This document shows, piece after piece, positions 1-15,200 of a DNA stretch of 64,000 nt. Positions within the stretch are counted from its first letter, which is position 1. Each line of letters begins with the position of its first letter. A model generated the notes under the pieces. It was not told the origin of the DNA, ran no database searches, and saw only the letters and a list, made by a program, of their open reading frames with translations. This stretch comes from Lanius collurio (taxonomy: Eukaryota > Chordata > Aves > Passeriformes > Laniidae), in NCBI GenBank assembly GCA_020086605.1, contig JACBWW010000015.1, positions 10,947,511-11,011,510 on the forward strand, written 5' to 3'. The translations under genes were made by a program, and so were the position numbers.

Positions 1-3000
1 TAGCTGCAAGTGGAAAGAAACACTCACTGCTGTAAAACGATATGACATCCTTACTTCAAAAGCCAAAACAAATTTTTGAAGGCTGAAGTGTTCAGTTGCA
101 GGAGGGATGAAAACCCAAGGGGATCTAGACCTTGCAGTATTGTGAAAAGTCAATGCCAGATTTCAATTCATAGCTTCTTAATTGAGAAACAGAGAGACTC
201 TGGGCACAAAATGAATCATTCCCTGTATGGAAAGGGGGAGATTGAACCCACAGTTTCTCCTGTCACCACTCACTTAAATTTGACTTTGACTCAGAGTAAA
301 ATGATTTCTCCTGAAGATAACTGCTCCACACTGTACTGCAAAATTTACCACAGAGGGTAAATATATAGCAATTGGAGCACAGGATTCCAAAGACAGAGTT
401 GAGAACAGCACAGCACACCAGCATGACCCCTTGCAGCATGGCATCTCTAGTGACACACATCCTTAAGGTGTAATGGCTTAGGCAATACTTACTATTTGCA
501 CACCCAAAACTTTTGGTACCTCAGCTCGCAATGCCCTTCCCAATGCAAGTGACAAATGCAGCAGAGTTGATCTTTTCTACTCATTCTAGAACCTGAGTAC
601 AGGTTGAAGCACAAAATGGTCTGCAGCAAAGGTAAAACTCAAACCTTGATACTGACATCCTCTGCTCTGGTTGCTTTCTTAGCCCTAGGGTTTTGGGTTT
701 TTTAATGCCTAGAAACAGTCTGGTTTTTAGAGAGTAAAATTTATTCAGTGTACAGCTCACATTGACTGTGACTTTTAATAATGTGGGATAAATACATTCA
801 ATGCACCCCACGGGCCTGTTTATTGTGCCATACTGATTCCCATGGGAGCACACCACATCTCCAACCCTGCCAACCTTCCAGGGCAAAGCCTCCACAAAAA
901 AATATACATCCTATGTATAGTATAAATCTGTTTAATATACATTGAACTGAATGTAGGCATTTGGAGTACAACAAATGCAAATGACTTTGAGGCCAAATTA
1001 TTTTTAAAATGGGATTTGGTGCCTAATACCATGAGGATAGCATGGTAAAGGGCAGGTTTTTTGTTTGGTTTGTGTATTTTGATATTCAGTGTCTGAAATC
1101 ATTAAGGGAGTCAATTAACTCATCTCTCTAAAACGCACTAGCAACCTATTCAAACATTAAGGCACCTCAATGCTATTAAAGACCATACCTCTGTGCACTT
1201 GTACTTTTAGCTTGGACTCAGATGTCTTAAAAAGTGACAGAAGGAACAAATTAAGTGAGAAATGAAAATTATTTTCCAAAAAATTTATTGTAGGCAAATT
1301 GACAAATAGAGAAGACAAATATGTGGGATTCAGATCTAAGTTTAGCTGGAAAACACACAACTTTCAGAATATCAGGCAGCTCAAAACAGTGAAATCAATG
1401 TTCAAAGTTAAAAAATAGATGAAATTCCTAATGAATAACCAAACTTCACAGACTAGGTACTTGAAGGCTATGTGTGTTGGAGATAGGTGTACTTTAGTTT
1501 TCAGATTTTATACTTTACAAGAAAATAAAATGGGATGTTAATCAGTAATTCACTGATTAATATAGTGTGCTCACATTTTAATAAGCCATTTGAAAATTTC
1601 ATGTCTTTACAGTTCTGCTTGCAAAGCACTTCCCAAATAATTAATTCCAAGCAACTTACTTCATTCTACTAGTATTTTCTTGACTATAGAGCATTGCTCA
1701 TATATTCAATTTCCAGAGCATTTCATTTCAAAATGAGATGAACAGAAGTGTGACTGGTGTACACCTAGGAGCACTGAACCATTTGGCACTTCCTTTATCA
1801 CAAAGCAAAATCAAGGTACTGAAAACCACTCTTGTATTACTTCACCTTGTTCACGGTATTGCAAATTCCTCTTTTTTCCACAAAAAAAGGTAACAAAAAT
1901 AACATAAGAGAAAGAAGCATTTATTCCATCTTACATCTTCAAATATTCTACAACCATTAATAATCAGAAAATGTTTTAGTTAGAAAGTACTTCCAGCACT
2001 TGATCTAAAATTGAAGAAAATAGTCCCATCAATCCTAGATGTGTGGATGTCTCCACGAATTTAAAAGTATTTGCTTCATTTTGTATGTGATGAAAGAATA
2101 TCACATTAGACCCTTTTTACTGCAAAGCACTGAGATGTGAGTTCTAGAATCCAAGATATTTCGTGTTAGAAACCAAGTCAGTCTGGGCTCATGGTTTAAA
2201 ACTGAGACAAACTGGCCAGTCCAGAAGACAGTTCACATCCTCAGTTAACTGAGTTGTAATTGGAAAATGTTATAATCCTCCACTAATTTTACGTGTAACT
2301 AATTGTAACAAGCATACTTAGGTTAAGTGTTTTAAGATCATAGTGGATGAATAAAAGCCATGTCACATTTGCCAGAAAAGATGGTTCAGCATCTTCCAAG
2401 ACCTAGACTAGCTCACTCCTACTGCCAAGATGGACCTTATAAAAGCATAATGGAAAGTGATCATTTATTCCTCATTTGGAAACCCCTTCCAGCATGACTC
2501 AATTATTCACCAAAGCACAGAGCAAAAGGCTGTGGCAACCAGGACTGGGCAGCAGAGTAGTCTGCCCCTCACAGCTTACCTAGCCCTCAGACATCAAAAA
2601 AACGTTGATCCCAGGCTTTCAACATTAAGGGACTCCTTTCACATACCACCCTGTTTTACAAAGGCTTCTGATTCCTCTTCAGTATGTTTTTGAACATGGG
2701 AATGGTAACAAGAATAACAATTCAATCCATAGATTTTTTTAGCAGTGATGAATATAAGTGCTCAAATCTGAATGGGTCAGACGAAAATATCCTGATATTT
2801 CTCCCACTTGCTCTGACTGCCATTCAAAAATTTTAAGATAAACAAGACCAATGAGCAGGGTAGGACTAGTAAAGACTGATATTGCAAAAATAACTTGATC
2901 AAAGAGACATGTGTATCTAACAGCTTATATATGAGACAACAGGGACAATCTTTGTGATGCATGAAACAAGAAAAGGAAATCTTAGGGGACAGACCAACAG

Positions 3001-6000
3001 CAGAGAATCAGATGACTTTCTCAATTACATGGATATAAGTCTGAGACAAGCGCCACTGACATTAGTTTCAAACACATGTTTTAACCCAGATCAAAATCTG
3101 TCTAGTGTCTAAACTAGATCTCAGCTGATATTCTCTTTGCACTATATTCCCAAGCAATATGAATGAATAAGTGTTTCAGGCAGGCATTAGTATCATGTGT
3201 CCGTATGTGCAAAGTCTTGACCTTTATTTACTTGACAAGGATGTGTGACATGCAAGCGGCATTAAGTCCTAGTAAGCTAAAATCTGACGTGAAGTAAAAA
3301 CCAAAATTATATCAGGAAAAACAAAGAGAATAAAAGTGCTGTAATAACATTGATCAAAAACTGGAGCAGCCCCAAGACTTTGTCTCACTGTATGAAAAAC
3401 CTCTCTTACTTGAAGGGGCTGATCAGTGTAGGATAGCAGCGATTATCCCAGACCTTAGTTTTTAGCCCCTAGCAACATATGGATGAAGAAAACAGAACTG
3501 AAAATGAATTTTCAAAGATTACCACCAAAGGCACCTCATAAATACAAAGTGCAAACTCTATAGAAGCTGTACTTCTGCTGCTAATGCTGGGGTTTCTGAT
3601 GTGGCCTCATTATTTTTCTCTTATACAGTAGAAAAACATTAAGCATCATTATCAAAGATATTTGTATCAAAGTTGGTTTTAAATATTTTTTTAGATGAAG
3701 AGAACCAAGATCATACAGAAACATTTCTCAAGAACAGGATAAAGTTGTATTTATAGCTCTACTTTGAGTAGTGTTATTTCACACTCAGTGTCTTTTAATA
3801 AAAAGATTTTGAAAGGGTCTGAAGATGAAGCACAAAACCAATCCAGAATCCAGATCACTGGGCAGCAAATAGGGTTCTCCAGATAGTATTTACATTTCAG
3901 TGGTATTGCAGCTGCTACTGCTATAACACAAAGTTTGTCTGAAATATAATGAACAGCTCACTCAAAAGATAATGTACGTGACTCCCCTGTATAATATCAG
4001 AAAAAACAGGTAAATAAACACAAAGATTAAAAGATTTTTAGGTTCCAATAGCACAAATGCAAAGTCTAGCACACCTGAACCCTTCATCCTGGGATGTCTC
4101 TTTTCTTACAAGTTTGCATGATGCCTAGCACAAAGAGAACCCATGGTTCCCAAACGCTTTTAGATCACAACACAACTGTTCAGTAAAAACAAGTAAAAGC
4201 ACATCAGCACCATACCAAGATAGGGCACTTGTTTAGCAGTAGGATTTTGTATTTTATGGAGTTTTGCTTCTGGCTCTTCTGTTCAGGGTAAGATGAGTTT
4301 CATGCTTAAAACAGAAAATCCAGATCTTTGCAATGCATTGAGGCATTTTTTGTCTAGTTTTAAAGCACTTATGCCGAGTATCCCTGAATATAAATGAATC
4401 CTCTGAGAATAAAAAGTTACTCAGAAATAAATTTCTGTTACTCAGAAATAAAACTAGTTTGAAAATAGTTCCTTTAAAACCTTTAAAAAATCTCTTACGT
4501 AATTTGTATTTATCTCAAATGCTCCAGGGATTTCAGTTCTCCCTGGCAGGCATGAAAACCAGCCTCTAGTGGTTAAGATTGGCATTTAAACAGGCAGGGT
4601 TCTGACGACCTAAGAAAAGAAAGTTCATTCCAAAACCACCAAATATTTTAACTGATATGATCATCCCAACAATCATAGCATTTACAAGCCTCTTGTACTT
4701 TATTTTTCAATGCACCAAAGGTAAACAGAGGCTAAAATTTCAGAAAATGCTTGGGTTTTAAAAAAGTTATTATTTGGGCAGCTCTCCAGTAAAAGACCAC
4801 AGATATAACTGTTGGAACTGGGACAGAGAGAAGATGTTTCCTGTACTGACTAATACACCTTCAATATAATAAAATTTCCTTCAGAGCTAAGATCCTTTTT
4901 GTCAATATTCATTAAATTAATTTGAATAACTTACATTTTTAGTTTAGTATGGTTTTGTACAAGTGGGTTTTTTAACCCCATCAGTCTCAGAGACTTTTAA
5001 CCAAAGGTCTTTTACTGTCTCTATTACCCCTCATTACTTTGGAGCAGGATAGCTACTGCCTTGTTTCTTCCCACTGAGACTAAAATGAAGTGCATGCTGA
5101 ATAAGGTCTAACATTTTGCAAGTCTCTTCTAAGGAGATAATTGTTTTCTTCTTTCCATCTACTGAGACCAAAGCTTTCAATTTTGAAAAAGGGCAGAAAA
5201 ACAAATTGTCAATCATAAATATTTCTTTGCTTAAGCAATTCTTTTCAGCAGATCCAGTCCACAGAGATGGTAGGAAGCAAAGGGTAATGGGAGATGCTCA
5301 AGTGTACTGGGAAATGTGTGAGAGAGCAGGCGAAGGAATGGAAACCCTTTATATATTCCAGCATCCTCATCTTCCTCTCATGAGAAAAAAAGCAAACACA
5401 GCCTAACTGCATGGTTATTATGTTTGTTATGTACATCTCTCGAACAGCAGAAAATGAGACAACAGAGTAAATTTCAGACACATCTGTTCCACCTGCAGAT
5501 TATTAGATACATGTTAACATTTTCCTTATTTTGCAATGATTAGTGTAATATCCTTCATTTAAAATTAAAATCAAGGAAAAGCAAGGTAATTCCCAACAGG
5601 AATTTATTTTCTTTAATTGAATCTGCCTGTAAGAGGTCCATAAGAGAGATACTTAGTTCAAGAAACTACTGAACAATAGATAAAGCACTGGGTTTTTTCT
5701 GGTGGACAAGACAAAAAAAAAAAAAGGCAAAAATGGATGTATTCACTATAGCCATGCAAGAGAGATTAGAGCAGTCCCTATGGCCTCCTTTCCCACTTTC
5801 TCTGTCACTGAGAATAAACCACTTTTATTTCTGCAACAATCTCTCACTTACTACTTAGCTATTCAGTGAAATAACCACACAAGACTTTCAGTCGAAATAC
5901 CTGTCTGAGATTTGTGGGCATTGGAACAGCAGAGTTTGCACACATTTCTGAGTCTCTGAGGTACTGATTCTCATACTGATTAATCCATAAAGCTTGCATG

Positions 6001-9000
6001 AATCAACATTTCTCCAGTTGTGTGTTGGCATCAGCTAACATTATAAAAGTGACACTAGAAATCAGGAAAGTTCTAATAAGCAACAGTTCACATGGAATTC
6101 CCATGTGAGGTCCTTACCCCAGACAGCCAGCTGATTTAAAAATTCTTCTTGCAGACATGTAGACTCTGTATCATGAGTGCTTTTCAATTATGTCAGAAAA
6201 AAAATTTGCAAAAGAGGAGGGAACAAAATATTTTTATTTCTAACATTTTCATTGCAAGTTTTTTCTAGTTAGAGTACATGTTCTGTTTTGGCAAATGTAC
6301 TAAGATAGTAAGTCATGATCAGAAAATAACATTAGTTCAGGGAGACACAGTCATCAGCTCTTCTTTAGCTATTAAGCCTTCCCATCCGCTCAGTGTAGGG
6401 AAGGCAAGGACCCTATTTGGAGAGAGCTATTCATTACCATATAGAACAGAAAACCTTCCACTGCACCAACTAATGTTTGAATTTCCTTCAGTGGCTTTCT
6501 CCCACAGTAAATTAAACTTTTGCTTCTCATCAGTGCTTTTACCTTGTGCTTCTGAGCAGTCAATCATGACTACTTCTAACAGCTGCCTCATAAAGGTTGC
6601 CTATTTAACTTATTGCATTGAAAACCACAACACAGGGCACTATCCCCTTCTAAAATTATGGACAGCATTCATGTTCAACAAATAGATAGAGCAGCAAAAC
6701 CATCTTCCAGAATTTGGAAAACATTTATAAATGTGACATATTGGAAAAGAAATGTTTTAGACCAAACATGATATGTATCTTTACATCTTCCAACGAAAAT
6801 CCAGATTAAAAAAAAAACCCAAAAACCTAAAAACTTCAAAAACTGAAAAAGGGTCAATAATGAGAAGTTAGCTTGGAAAGGAAAGTGTAGGCAAGGAAGC
6901 ATGAAAACAAAATTTTCAAAACATACTAACTATCCACTTAGGGCTCCAATAAGAACAGCAAGCTATTCATTCTTTGACTCTCTGGAGGGGTTGATACACT
7001 TGCCCATACATAGACATCTAGCAGCCTTTCAGATGCTTTAGGGCTTTGCCCTTGGCCTTCAGGTGACATGCTAGAAGAGCAAGGGTCTCCCATTCAGCTT
7101 GTGTCATATTTCCCAGTTCTTCACAGAGGCCTTGGATACCCTGAGGGCATCTCATATGGCACTAGACGCTTCCATGCAGACAACAAATTGCAGTCAGTGT
7201 CAGAAGTTGAGGTGCAATGAGATAGTCTGATTCTCTGCACATGGTCTATGATTAAAAGTGTCCAAATGAGTCTAAATAATCTGCCTTTAGGAGCCAAGAA
7301 CAGTGACTTGTTCAAAGACTTAATTGTTCTCTTAGTGACTGGAATAATTGAAATGTTCTTACTCCTCATGCTGAAGTCTTTAACTGAGAACCATAACAAC
7401 TATTACTCACTGCCTTAGGCAAGCCTGAGTCTGTTAAAGTCTTCATTGGAGTCTTCAAATTCTCAAAATACGGCAGTAAGACTCAAGCAGCTTCTTACTC
7501 AATTGAAACATAAAGACTTTTTCTATGATCAGATTGTTTATTTTCATAAGTCTAGTGGGACACCAATTCAGAAAATAAATATTGATCCATGCTATAGAAG
7601 TTCACAATAGTCATAAATTAACAATTTTATTAGAGAAGTAGAGCTGGGTTTTAATTCATGAGGATGCTGAGAAGGTTGTCAAATGGAAATGATAAAATTT
7701 TAATATCTTATTAGAGGAAAAACAGTGTACTGTAAGCTTACAAAACCCCAAGTGCTTCTCTCATTCGTTTTTGTTTTGTTTTTTTAATGAAACCTTTTCT
7801 TCCTAATACCATTAAAGAATAAGAAAATAGAACAGTGCCCCAGCCTCCTGCTGACATTTTCCTATTATCTCTAATCCAGCATACCATTACACAGCTACTT
7901 CAGAAGCAATAAAGGAAAGCACATCCCTGTGTCGGTACTTCTGCACAGTGTTCCTCTTCAAAAGGACTCTGGGTTTCCCTTTAACGAAATTACCCTTTTC
8001 CATGGGCTTCTGCAAAAAGGTCATTTAAAAGCAACAAACTTGTCTGATTATGAATTATCTTGATGTAGATCAGGAATAGGACCACTTTTCCCTTTTTCAA
8101 AGTGCTTTCAAATTTCCACCAGTCATAAGATAAGCTCTTTGAAGAGTTTTCCTATCTCAGGAATGGTGAAGGTGTTCAGAGATGACACAGAAGGGTCACT
8201 CACATGCTCATCCTTGTGCACCTCTTCTCAATTTACTTCATTATCACAAAATTACCAAGTAACTGTCAACAGACTATTCTTTATATTGGATACCTTTAAA
8301 AGATTACCTCAATTTTAATCAGCCTCTCTTCTCCATCTGAATATTGACTCTGTGCAAATTTTGAAAATAATGAGCACAGACTGGCAGAGCTATCATCAAG
8401 GTACAGGTCCCATTCATTGTAGTTTCAGGATACTTAGCACCAACGAAGGTTGCTGGAAAACTGCAGAAATCTTATCTTGCTAATAACTGTGTACCAGAAA
8501 AACAAGACTATTTTCAAGTTTAAAAGATGGTTTGACATATTGGATAAAATTACAATGGCTCTGCTATCTCTGCTATCTGCTATTTTCATCCTCTGCATTT
8601 TGACACAAGCAAATAAAAGTTATAAAACCAGTGGTAAGGACTGAATGAAAGGATGTACTCAGCAGGGGAAAAATAAATTCTGAAATGAGAATATATATTT
8701 TTTTTTAAGTTAGGGTGCCTGTGTTTCTGTAAGTGCCACTTTGCATTCAAAAAATAAGAAAACTGGATGATTAAAATAAATTGCATGAATTTTGTTCCTT
8801 TAAAGGCAAGAACTAAACAATACACACTACCTCAGTCCTCCCTATGCTAACTGAAAATAATGGTTAGAACGGTTAGAAAAAATGTGTGCATACTAATTAG
8901 GAAATAACCATTTCACATGAAATATCAGGCAGATAAGCAGAAGGTCTTTGACAGTCTAATCTTCACAGGTCAATATTATTGTAAAATACACTTTGTGTGT

Positions 9001-11700
9001 AACATAACACATAATTAGAGTATCAAAATATTCCAACTAACAGAACAAGTGACAGGTGTGCACTACTAAGGAGACGTTTAGGGTTAAATGATATGAAATA
9101 GAGAGAAAGCATTGCAAATGCACAGGTAGCATTTACTTGGCTGGTCATAGCTGTCAGTTATGACACTGCAGAGAAATGTAGAGTTGTCTGACAGAGACTG
9201 CAGAGAATTGTTTATTTTGCTCAATAAACCATTTTATATGCATGGTATCACACAGTACAGAGCATGCATTCATCAGCCAGCAAGCTCTCAGCTCTCGCAA
9301 AGCCATTTAACAGTATGCTGCCAAATTGAAATATTGACAATCTGAAATCTTGCCCCTCTGCAACCCCCCACAAAAAAACCCTCACAACTTAGTTCTGCCA
9401 TTTTTTGTGATTTTTTAAATCAGATTTTCCAACCAAATAAAATTTTTTGCTTTTCCTATGGCTGTGTGAAAGTTCCATCCACTGGAAAATTGGCTGTATT
9501 AATAAAGGACAAACTAGAAAGAATTAGCCTCTTTTATTTTATACTTGTCACTTGTAATAAAAAACTTGCCATACATAGAAAATTCAACTAGATGTTTAGA
9601 AAGAAGAGTGGCTTTTTCCTATGTGTAACTGTTCTTTAAACGGCCTGGTCTATAGGCCCAGCTGGCAGAAGAATTCACAGGCTTGCCAGACTCCAAACAA
9701 TAAAATTACCAATAATGCTATCAATTTAGATGCCATTACTTCTTTTGAATGCACCTAACAAAATTAGTCTAAAAGCATGCAATTTTTTAAATAGGATTTG
9801 TTATTTAAGCTTCATTGAAGTAAGCAGTGGATGGAGCACACAGACCAAGCTGTCTGGATGTTTAGCCTGAGCAAAACAGAAAACAAAACATACCCACTGT
9901 GTGAAATTCAAATGTCCCATAGGAACTAAAGGCAGGTAAGAACTGACATTTCAGGGTATTGCACTCTGTATATCAGGGACATTTAAAATTTACCAACCAA
10001 ATCTCCATGACCAGAATCTATAGGGTTTTATAAGAATTTCTTGTTTATCTATATTCCCTAGAAGATCTGTAGGGCTAGAAATTAAGGAAAGAAGAAACTT
10101 GTCATGCCATTTTCTCACTATGCAACAAAGAACTGTAATTATAAATAACATATATACACACCAAGTATCACATAAAAATTAACAGAACTGATGACGTACA
10201 TGCCTGGTTCAATGCACAGATAAATCCAGGTAGCTATCAAACCCCATTTTGATTTCTGTTAGATGCCTTTTAATAATAGTAAGAAATTAAATTGGAACAG
10301 TGCGCAGAATACCACAAGGTTATAAGGAAATTATTTCTTTCAGTATGTTAAAAATACTCTGAGTTAGTTATTCTGAGATATTACATCTAAAAAACATATA
10401 CAAGACAATTGTGGATTTGTAAGAATCACTTTCTGGGTTCAGTTATGCTTTTAACAACCATTTTGTAACTTTCTTTCTTACTATTATTGCCATTTTATTG
10501 GCCAGTTTTGCTGTGGTTCACAAAATTTGAATCACCTCAGAATCATATTTCACACTCGGTGAATTTTGAACATATCTTAAAAATTTCACAGATGTAAGCA
10601 GCACTCAGGAGCATACATTTTAATAGGTGTTCTCAAGCTTTTCCCCAGCCACCCATCAGGGCAGCCACTCCACCACCACCCACCCACACTTCAATTTTCC
10701 TTTCTTGTGAGAATCAAATGTCATGTCTGTGAAAACATGGCAAATGTGAACTCGGACAAACCTAACATTAGAATCTTTTTGTTTGATTGGTTTTGTCTAT
10801 TAATGACTCTGTGAAAGCATTAGAAACCCTGTGCAGGGTCAGCAGGGCAGGGAAGAGGCTGCAGCTCCCAAAGCTGCTCTCAGGACCCCAGTGTTCACTT
10901 GCCAAAAGCAGTGATTTGAACAAAGCTGACTGCACCTGTGGTGTGGACCCTTGTCCCAGTTTCTCTCTCCCTTCTAGGACAGCTCTCCCCTCCTGCTCTC
11001 AGGATGAAGTCTGCAGAAGATATAACCACCACACATAAAGAACATGAACACTACAATTTTCACCGACAGTTTTGACTACAAACCTAAAGTGATGTATTCT
11101 GTAAATATGAAATGATCAGAGTTCAGCTTTCTCAATCACAAAAACAGCCATTCTTCACAAAACCACAATTCCATATGCTAATTTACTATTGGACAGAGAA
11201 AAAAGCATCACTATGTGATCTTGTCTAAAATTTCTTAAAAATACAGATGAGATTGGAGGAAAAAACACATATATTTCACAGACTCCTTTAAGAGACCTGA
11301 AAATTAAATTATAGATCTTAATCTTGATTTACTGTAATTTAAAAGCATAATTTATTCTTTCCTCAATATTATATCTATAGCCAGAATATATATTTGTTTA
11401 AGTCTAGCTACACAATAATTCAAAGAGAAAATAGGAACTACAGTTAAGAAGTACCTTCACAGTCCATGAGATAATGAAAAATAATATAATACTTGTCTAT
11501 TTATAAGACTTGTCAGAACTGTCACCTGTACACTTATTATCATAATTCAATCAGAAAATCATAGTGTACCAGCCTTTCATATTTAATGGTTAAATGAGCT
11601 CTTTATGGTTTTACACCTCATAATCATCTCAGGAATGTCACCACAGTGAAACTCTTAAGATGGAAGAGAAAGGGACAATTAATTTGTAAGAAGTTCATCT
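1..11700. other. Intergenic DNA, nothing recognised
   Basis: AT-rich, mostly single-copy sequence downstream of the minus-strand gene. I see no exon with paired splice signals, no CR1 tail and no LTR. Small A- or T-runs are scattered through it. The longest open frame is 135 codons at 6278-6685 on the plus strand, without recognisable content. Very old repeats could be present below visual detection. Confidence 0.5.
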
Positions 11701-11767
11701 ACTTTTCATCAAGTAACTATAACTTCTAAGTTCTTCATCTATCTTATTATGATATAAAAATGGAACC

Positions 11768-11773
11768 TTTATT
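11768..11773 (-). promoter_or_regulatory. Poly(A) signal AATAAA
   Basis: Canonical AATAAA hexamer on the minus strand, 14 bases past the TGA of the terminal exon. Cleavage would be expected roughly 10-30 bases beyond, making a 3' UTR of about 30-50 bases. AATAAA is common in AT-rich DNA, so the value lies in its position. Confidence 0.4.
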
Positions 11774-11787
11774 TAAACAGAAAATCT

Positions 11788-11968
11788 TCAGTTTCTGAAT
11801 CTGATAGTCAGGGCACCATCTGGTCTTTCTTTTTCTCTGAGTTTCTTTATTGAGCTTTCCCCAAGCTCCTTAGAAATTTCCCAGATGTATGTTTTCTCCA
11901 GTTCCCAGCCCTCTGTCTCCAGGGGGTCTAAAATGTCCATCATTACAATCAAGCTCATCTGCACTAAG
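11788..11968 (-). CDS. Probable terminal exon K with stop codon
   Basis: 181 bp entering in phase 2 behind an excellent acceptor (CCCTCATTTTCCTCCACCAG) and ending in TGA. It encodes 60 residues: a hydrophobic start (LVQMSLIVMMDILDPLE) and then a charged, helix-prone end with WELEKTYIWEISKELG and a tail reading PDGALTIRFRN. AATAAA follows 14 bases after the stop, which would give a very short 3' UTR. Placement in the same gene is inferred from strand and position. The exon could instead belong to a separate small gene. Confidence 0.55.
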
Positions 11969-13249
11969 CTGGTGGAGGAAAATGAGGGAAGATTACTCAA
12001 GAGAGATCTGTGTCGAATGTTATATGATTTCCTATAACCTGCTTTCCGATAAACTTCATGTTTGCCAGGAATTTGTCAGATGTTTTGTACTGATTGTCAC
12101 AAGGGACATCCATCCTAACTCAGTTCTTAAGAAAAATTTGGAAGGAAACTGATGCCTGACATTTATTTATACATAATGCTAACATTTACACCCTATCATG
12201 ACTATATTCTTCTTGGGCTGCTTTCTATTAAATCAACGTTACAAAATGCAGAGTTAGTTTTTTTAACCTAATTTACTTTATGTGCTTTTCTCCTAAATTG
12301 AATATATGTGACTGCAGACAATTTTCAGAATGCAAGTAAAGATTATACAATATAATTCAAGCTGCAGTGGCAAGTGCTAAAATCTGAAATAAACTATCCC
12401 TTCACCTTGTGATTTGTGAAAACACTACATCATTTCAGACATATATTATGTCATCACTACAATGTTTCTTGCATAGAGTCTATGTTATCATAATTCTAAC
12501 CAGATTTAGCAAACAGAAAACTCTTTAGGTAATCTGATTTCATTCCCCAACACTGGAAATGCATTAATGTAAACATCTGTCAGATCAGAATACTCTGGCA
12601 TAATTAAAATAACATGTCCTCAGGTTTCTCTTGAAATAATATATTATCTTTACATATTGGGGTAGAGAGAGAATTTAACCTATACCTAGCACTTTTCTAA
12701 ACACCAATCACAGGCAGTCATTTTGTGCTGAGAAACTTCTTAGGATATTGTCCAACACCATAGTTTCTCCAACACCAAAACAATTTTAAGAAAACCCCTG
12801 CTCTCTCCAGGCACAAGGCATGCACCTGCCATCATGCAGTAAGACAACTCGGTGGGGATTGTTTGTTCGTGTTTAAATCAGACTGCTCTGGAGTGCGACT
12901 CCACACAGAATCAGAGCAGCACAATTAAGAGACCATCAAATTGAGGCAAGGAGGAAGGTTTTTGAATGGGAACACCTTTACCCCTGGAGAAGTCTGATTA
13001 GGGGTTGCACAATTTGTCAGTGAGAAACAGTCCTTCAGGGACCTGCTGACTACAGAAGACTAGGTGAGCATATAAATTCTGGGTGAGGGTTGCAGAAGAG
13101 AGCATGGGAATCTGGATACAAAGGCCAGTGAAAGCTGGACATGCAGTCCTGGGCTACTTTGGAAATCCCAGCACTAGGGAGAAACATATGCCCTATGCTT
13201 ATGCAGGTGACTTGAGATTGCATTCATCTCACTCACTAAGCAAGGTATT

Positions 13250-13280
13250 AAAAAAAAAAAAAAAAGGAAAAAAAAAAGAG
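13250..13280. repeat. A-rich low-complexity tract
   Basis: Runs of A interrupted by GG and G. On the minus strand this is a long T/C tract followed by a good-looking AG acceptor, so it could mimic a splice site. Confidence 0.8.
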
Positions 13281-15200
13281 TGCAAAATGAGAACAAGAGG
13301 ATATCCAGGCCTGAGACAGCCTGAAACAAATGCAAGCAGAGGGGAGGCAGGAGGGCAAGCATACAGTAAGACTGTCAGAGCTACTGAAGCAATAAAGAAG
13401 AAGAGAAGGAGAAAGGGGGAAAGATAGACTTTAATTCCTTCTCAGTAAGCTTTGGCAATCTTCCTGTAATACAGAAATGCCCAAGCTAATTTCTAAATGA
13501 TCAGTCTAGCTTGTCAGTACTATGTAAGGACATGATGATTAGTGAGGACTAATTTATCCTACTTTTCAGCCTCTGTGAGTGTAGACATACCTGAAAGGCA
13601 TGAATACACACAGTTTTAAATATATTTCATTAAAGTATGAGGTATGAGGCACGGCTTAAATAAAGCTTTACAAGTTTATAAACCACATCACCCCTGAGCC
13701 TATGGGCCAACATCCTACATGTCAAGTTATCACAGAACAGCTAGTGAGAAAAAAATCACTGGCACAAAACATTTAATTTTTTAATAGCAATGTAAAATTG
13801 GTGGATTCCAGAGCTTTTTCTGTGGTGTTTTGGTTTTGGGGGCTTTTTTGGGTTTTTTAACACATGCACCTTGACAGCTGGATTATTTGTAACTATGAAA
13901 GGAAGGAACTTGACTCTCACTACAGACCCTTACCTGGACTCTCATCCTGATTTTAGAAGGACAGTTTCAAGACTCAGAACAGAATACTGAAGCTGAAGAA
14001 TGTAAGGGTTTTCCTTTCTGTAAAAAGAATGCTTCTGGTAATTTATTCATTGGAGAATTTCCTTACAAATAACCAGTTGTAGCACAGCCAGCTGCTCAGA
14101 GTGGTACCTAGGAAGTTACCATGCACAGATACTTTTGATGAAACAATACTAAGCAATTCAAATAGTGGAATCAAAATGCAACTTTCACTCGAGGCAATCT
14201 TTGCAGAGCTGCTTCTTTGTTAGCTACTAGCAGTTTATGTAGTAAAGCTGTTCTCTTTCACAAACCCAGAAGGGACCCATTTGTGTCTCTGCTGTAACAA
14301 AAAGCAGGGCACATGCAGCAAGGCAATAATTAGCAACAGCAAATCTGTTGGCTTTCTTGGTGTTCTGTGGGGACTGGCCACCAGTAAGCTCACATTACAC
14401 AGATACAGTACAGGTGAACCAACCTGGGAATACTACCATTATTTGCTCATCATGCATTATGGAACATCTTTTTGCTTCTCACCCTAAGGTGATAGGCTAT
14501 AAAGTGGAGATTTACATACATAATTATGCTATTTCACCACTAATGTATTCACTATATAATAAACAAATTTTAAAAAAAATTTTAAAAAAAGTCTGTTCTT
14601 ATAAAAGCACTGATTTTAGACTACTCATTGGGACTTGAGGCCAAACCTGAGATCCTGATTTAGACTAAACAGATGTCAAGATCTTCCAACTTCACCTGAT
14701 CTCATAAGACCTGCTCCACTTGGATTAATGTGGAAGAATGTACACTCCTTCAAGGAAAGTTGAATGCAGGCTTTTTCTAGCAAGACAATGGGAATATGCT
14801 TTGTCTGGAAAAATACAAAGATAATGCTACATTGTTCATCCTCAGAATCCCAGAGGGTTTTAAATTTATCTAATTCAGAACTAACTTCTTTATTTTATGT
14901 AAAAACAATATATTAAATAATAAAATAAATTAATAAATGAATAAAACCAGAAACATTTGTCAGTCTGGGAAGTACCCAAAAAAGAAAGGTAACATAAAGC
15001 AGTTGATATTGCTCATACACCTAGACCTTGATAAGAGTAAGGAGCAGCAAATAACAAAGGGATGAAGGGTCAGGAACACAGATCTCCAGTGAAAGCATTT
15101 GAATTATTCACCTTTGAAATTTTATCAAAGCAGGAAGTTGCTGATAATTCAGCATCATCAGTTTCGCTGAATTTTCAGAGCAAAAGGGGAAAAACCATAC

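Noticed and set aside
6278..6685. 135-codon plus-strand open frame, the longest in the intergenic part
   Set aside because: No recognisable content, no splice signals of note and no promoter or poly(A) context; it is within chance expectation for 64 kb read in six frames.
13083..13427. 114-codon lysine/arginine-rich plus-strand frame
   Set aside because: Caused by an A-rich tract; no recognisable protein.
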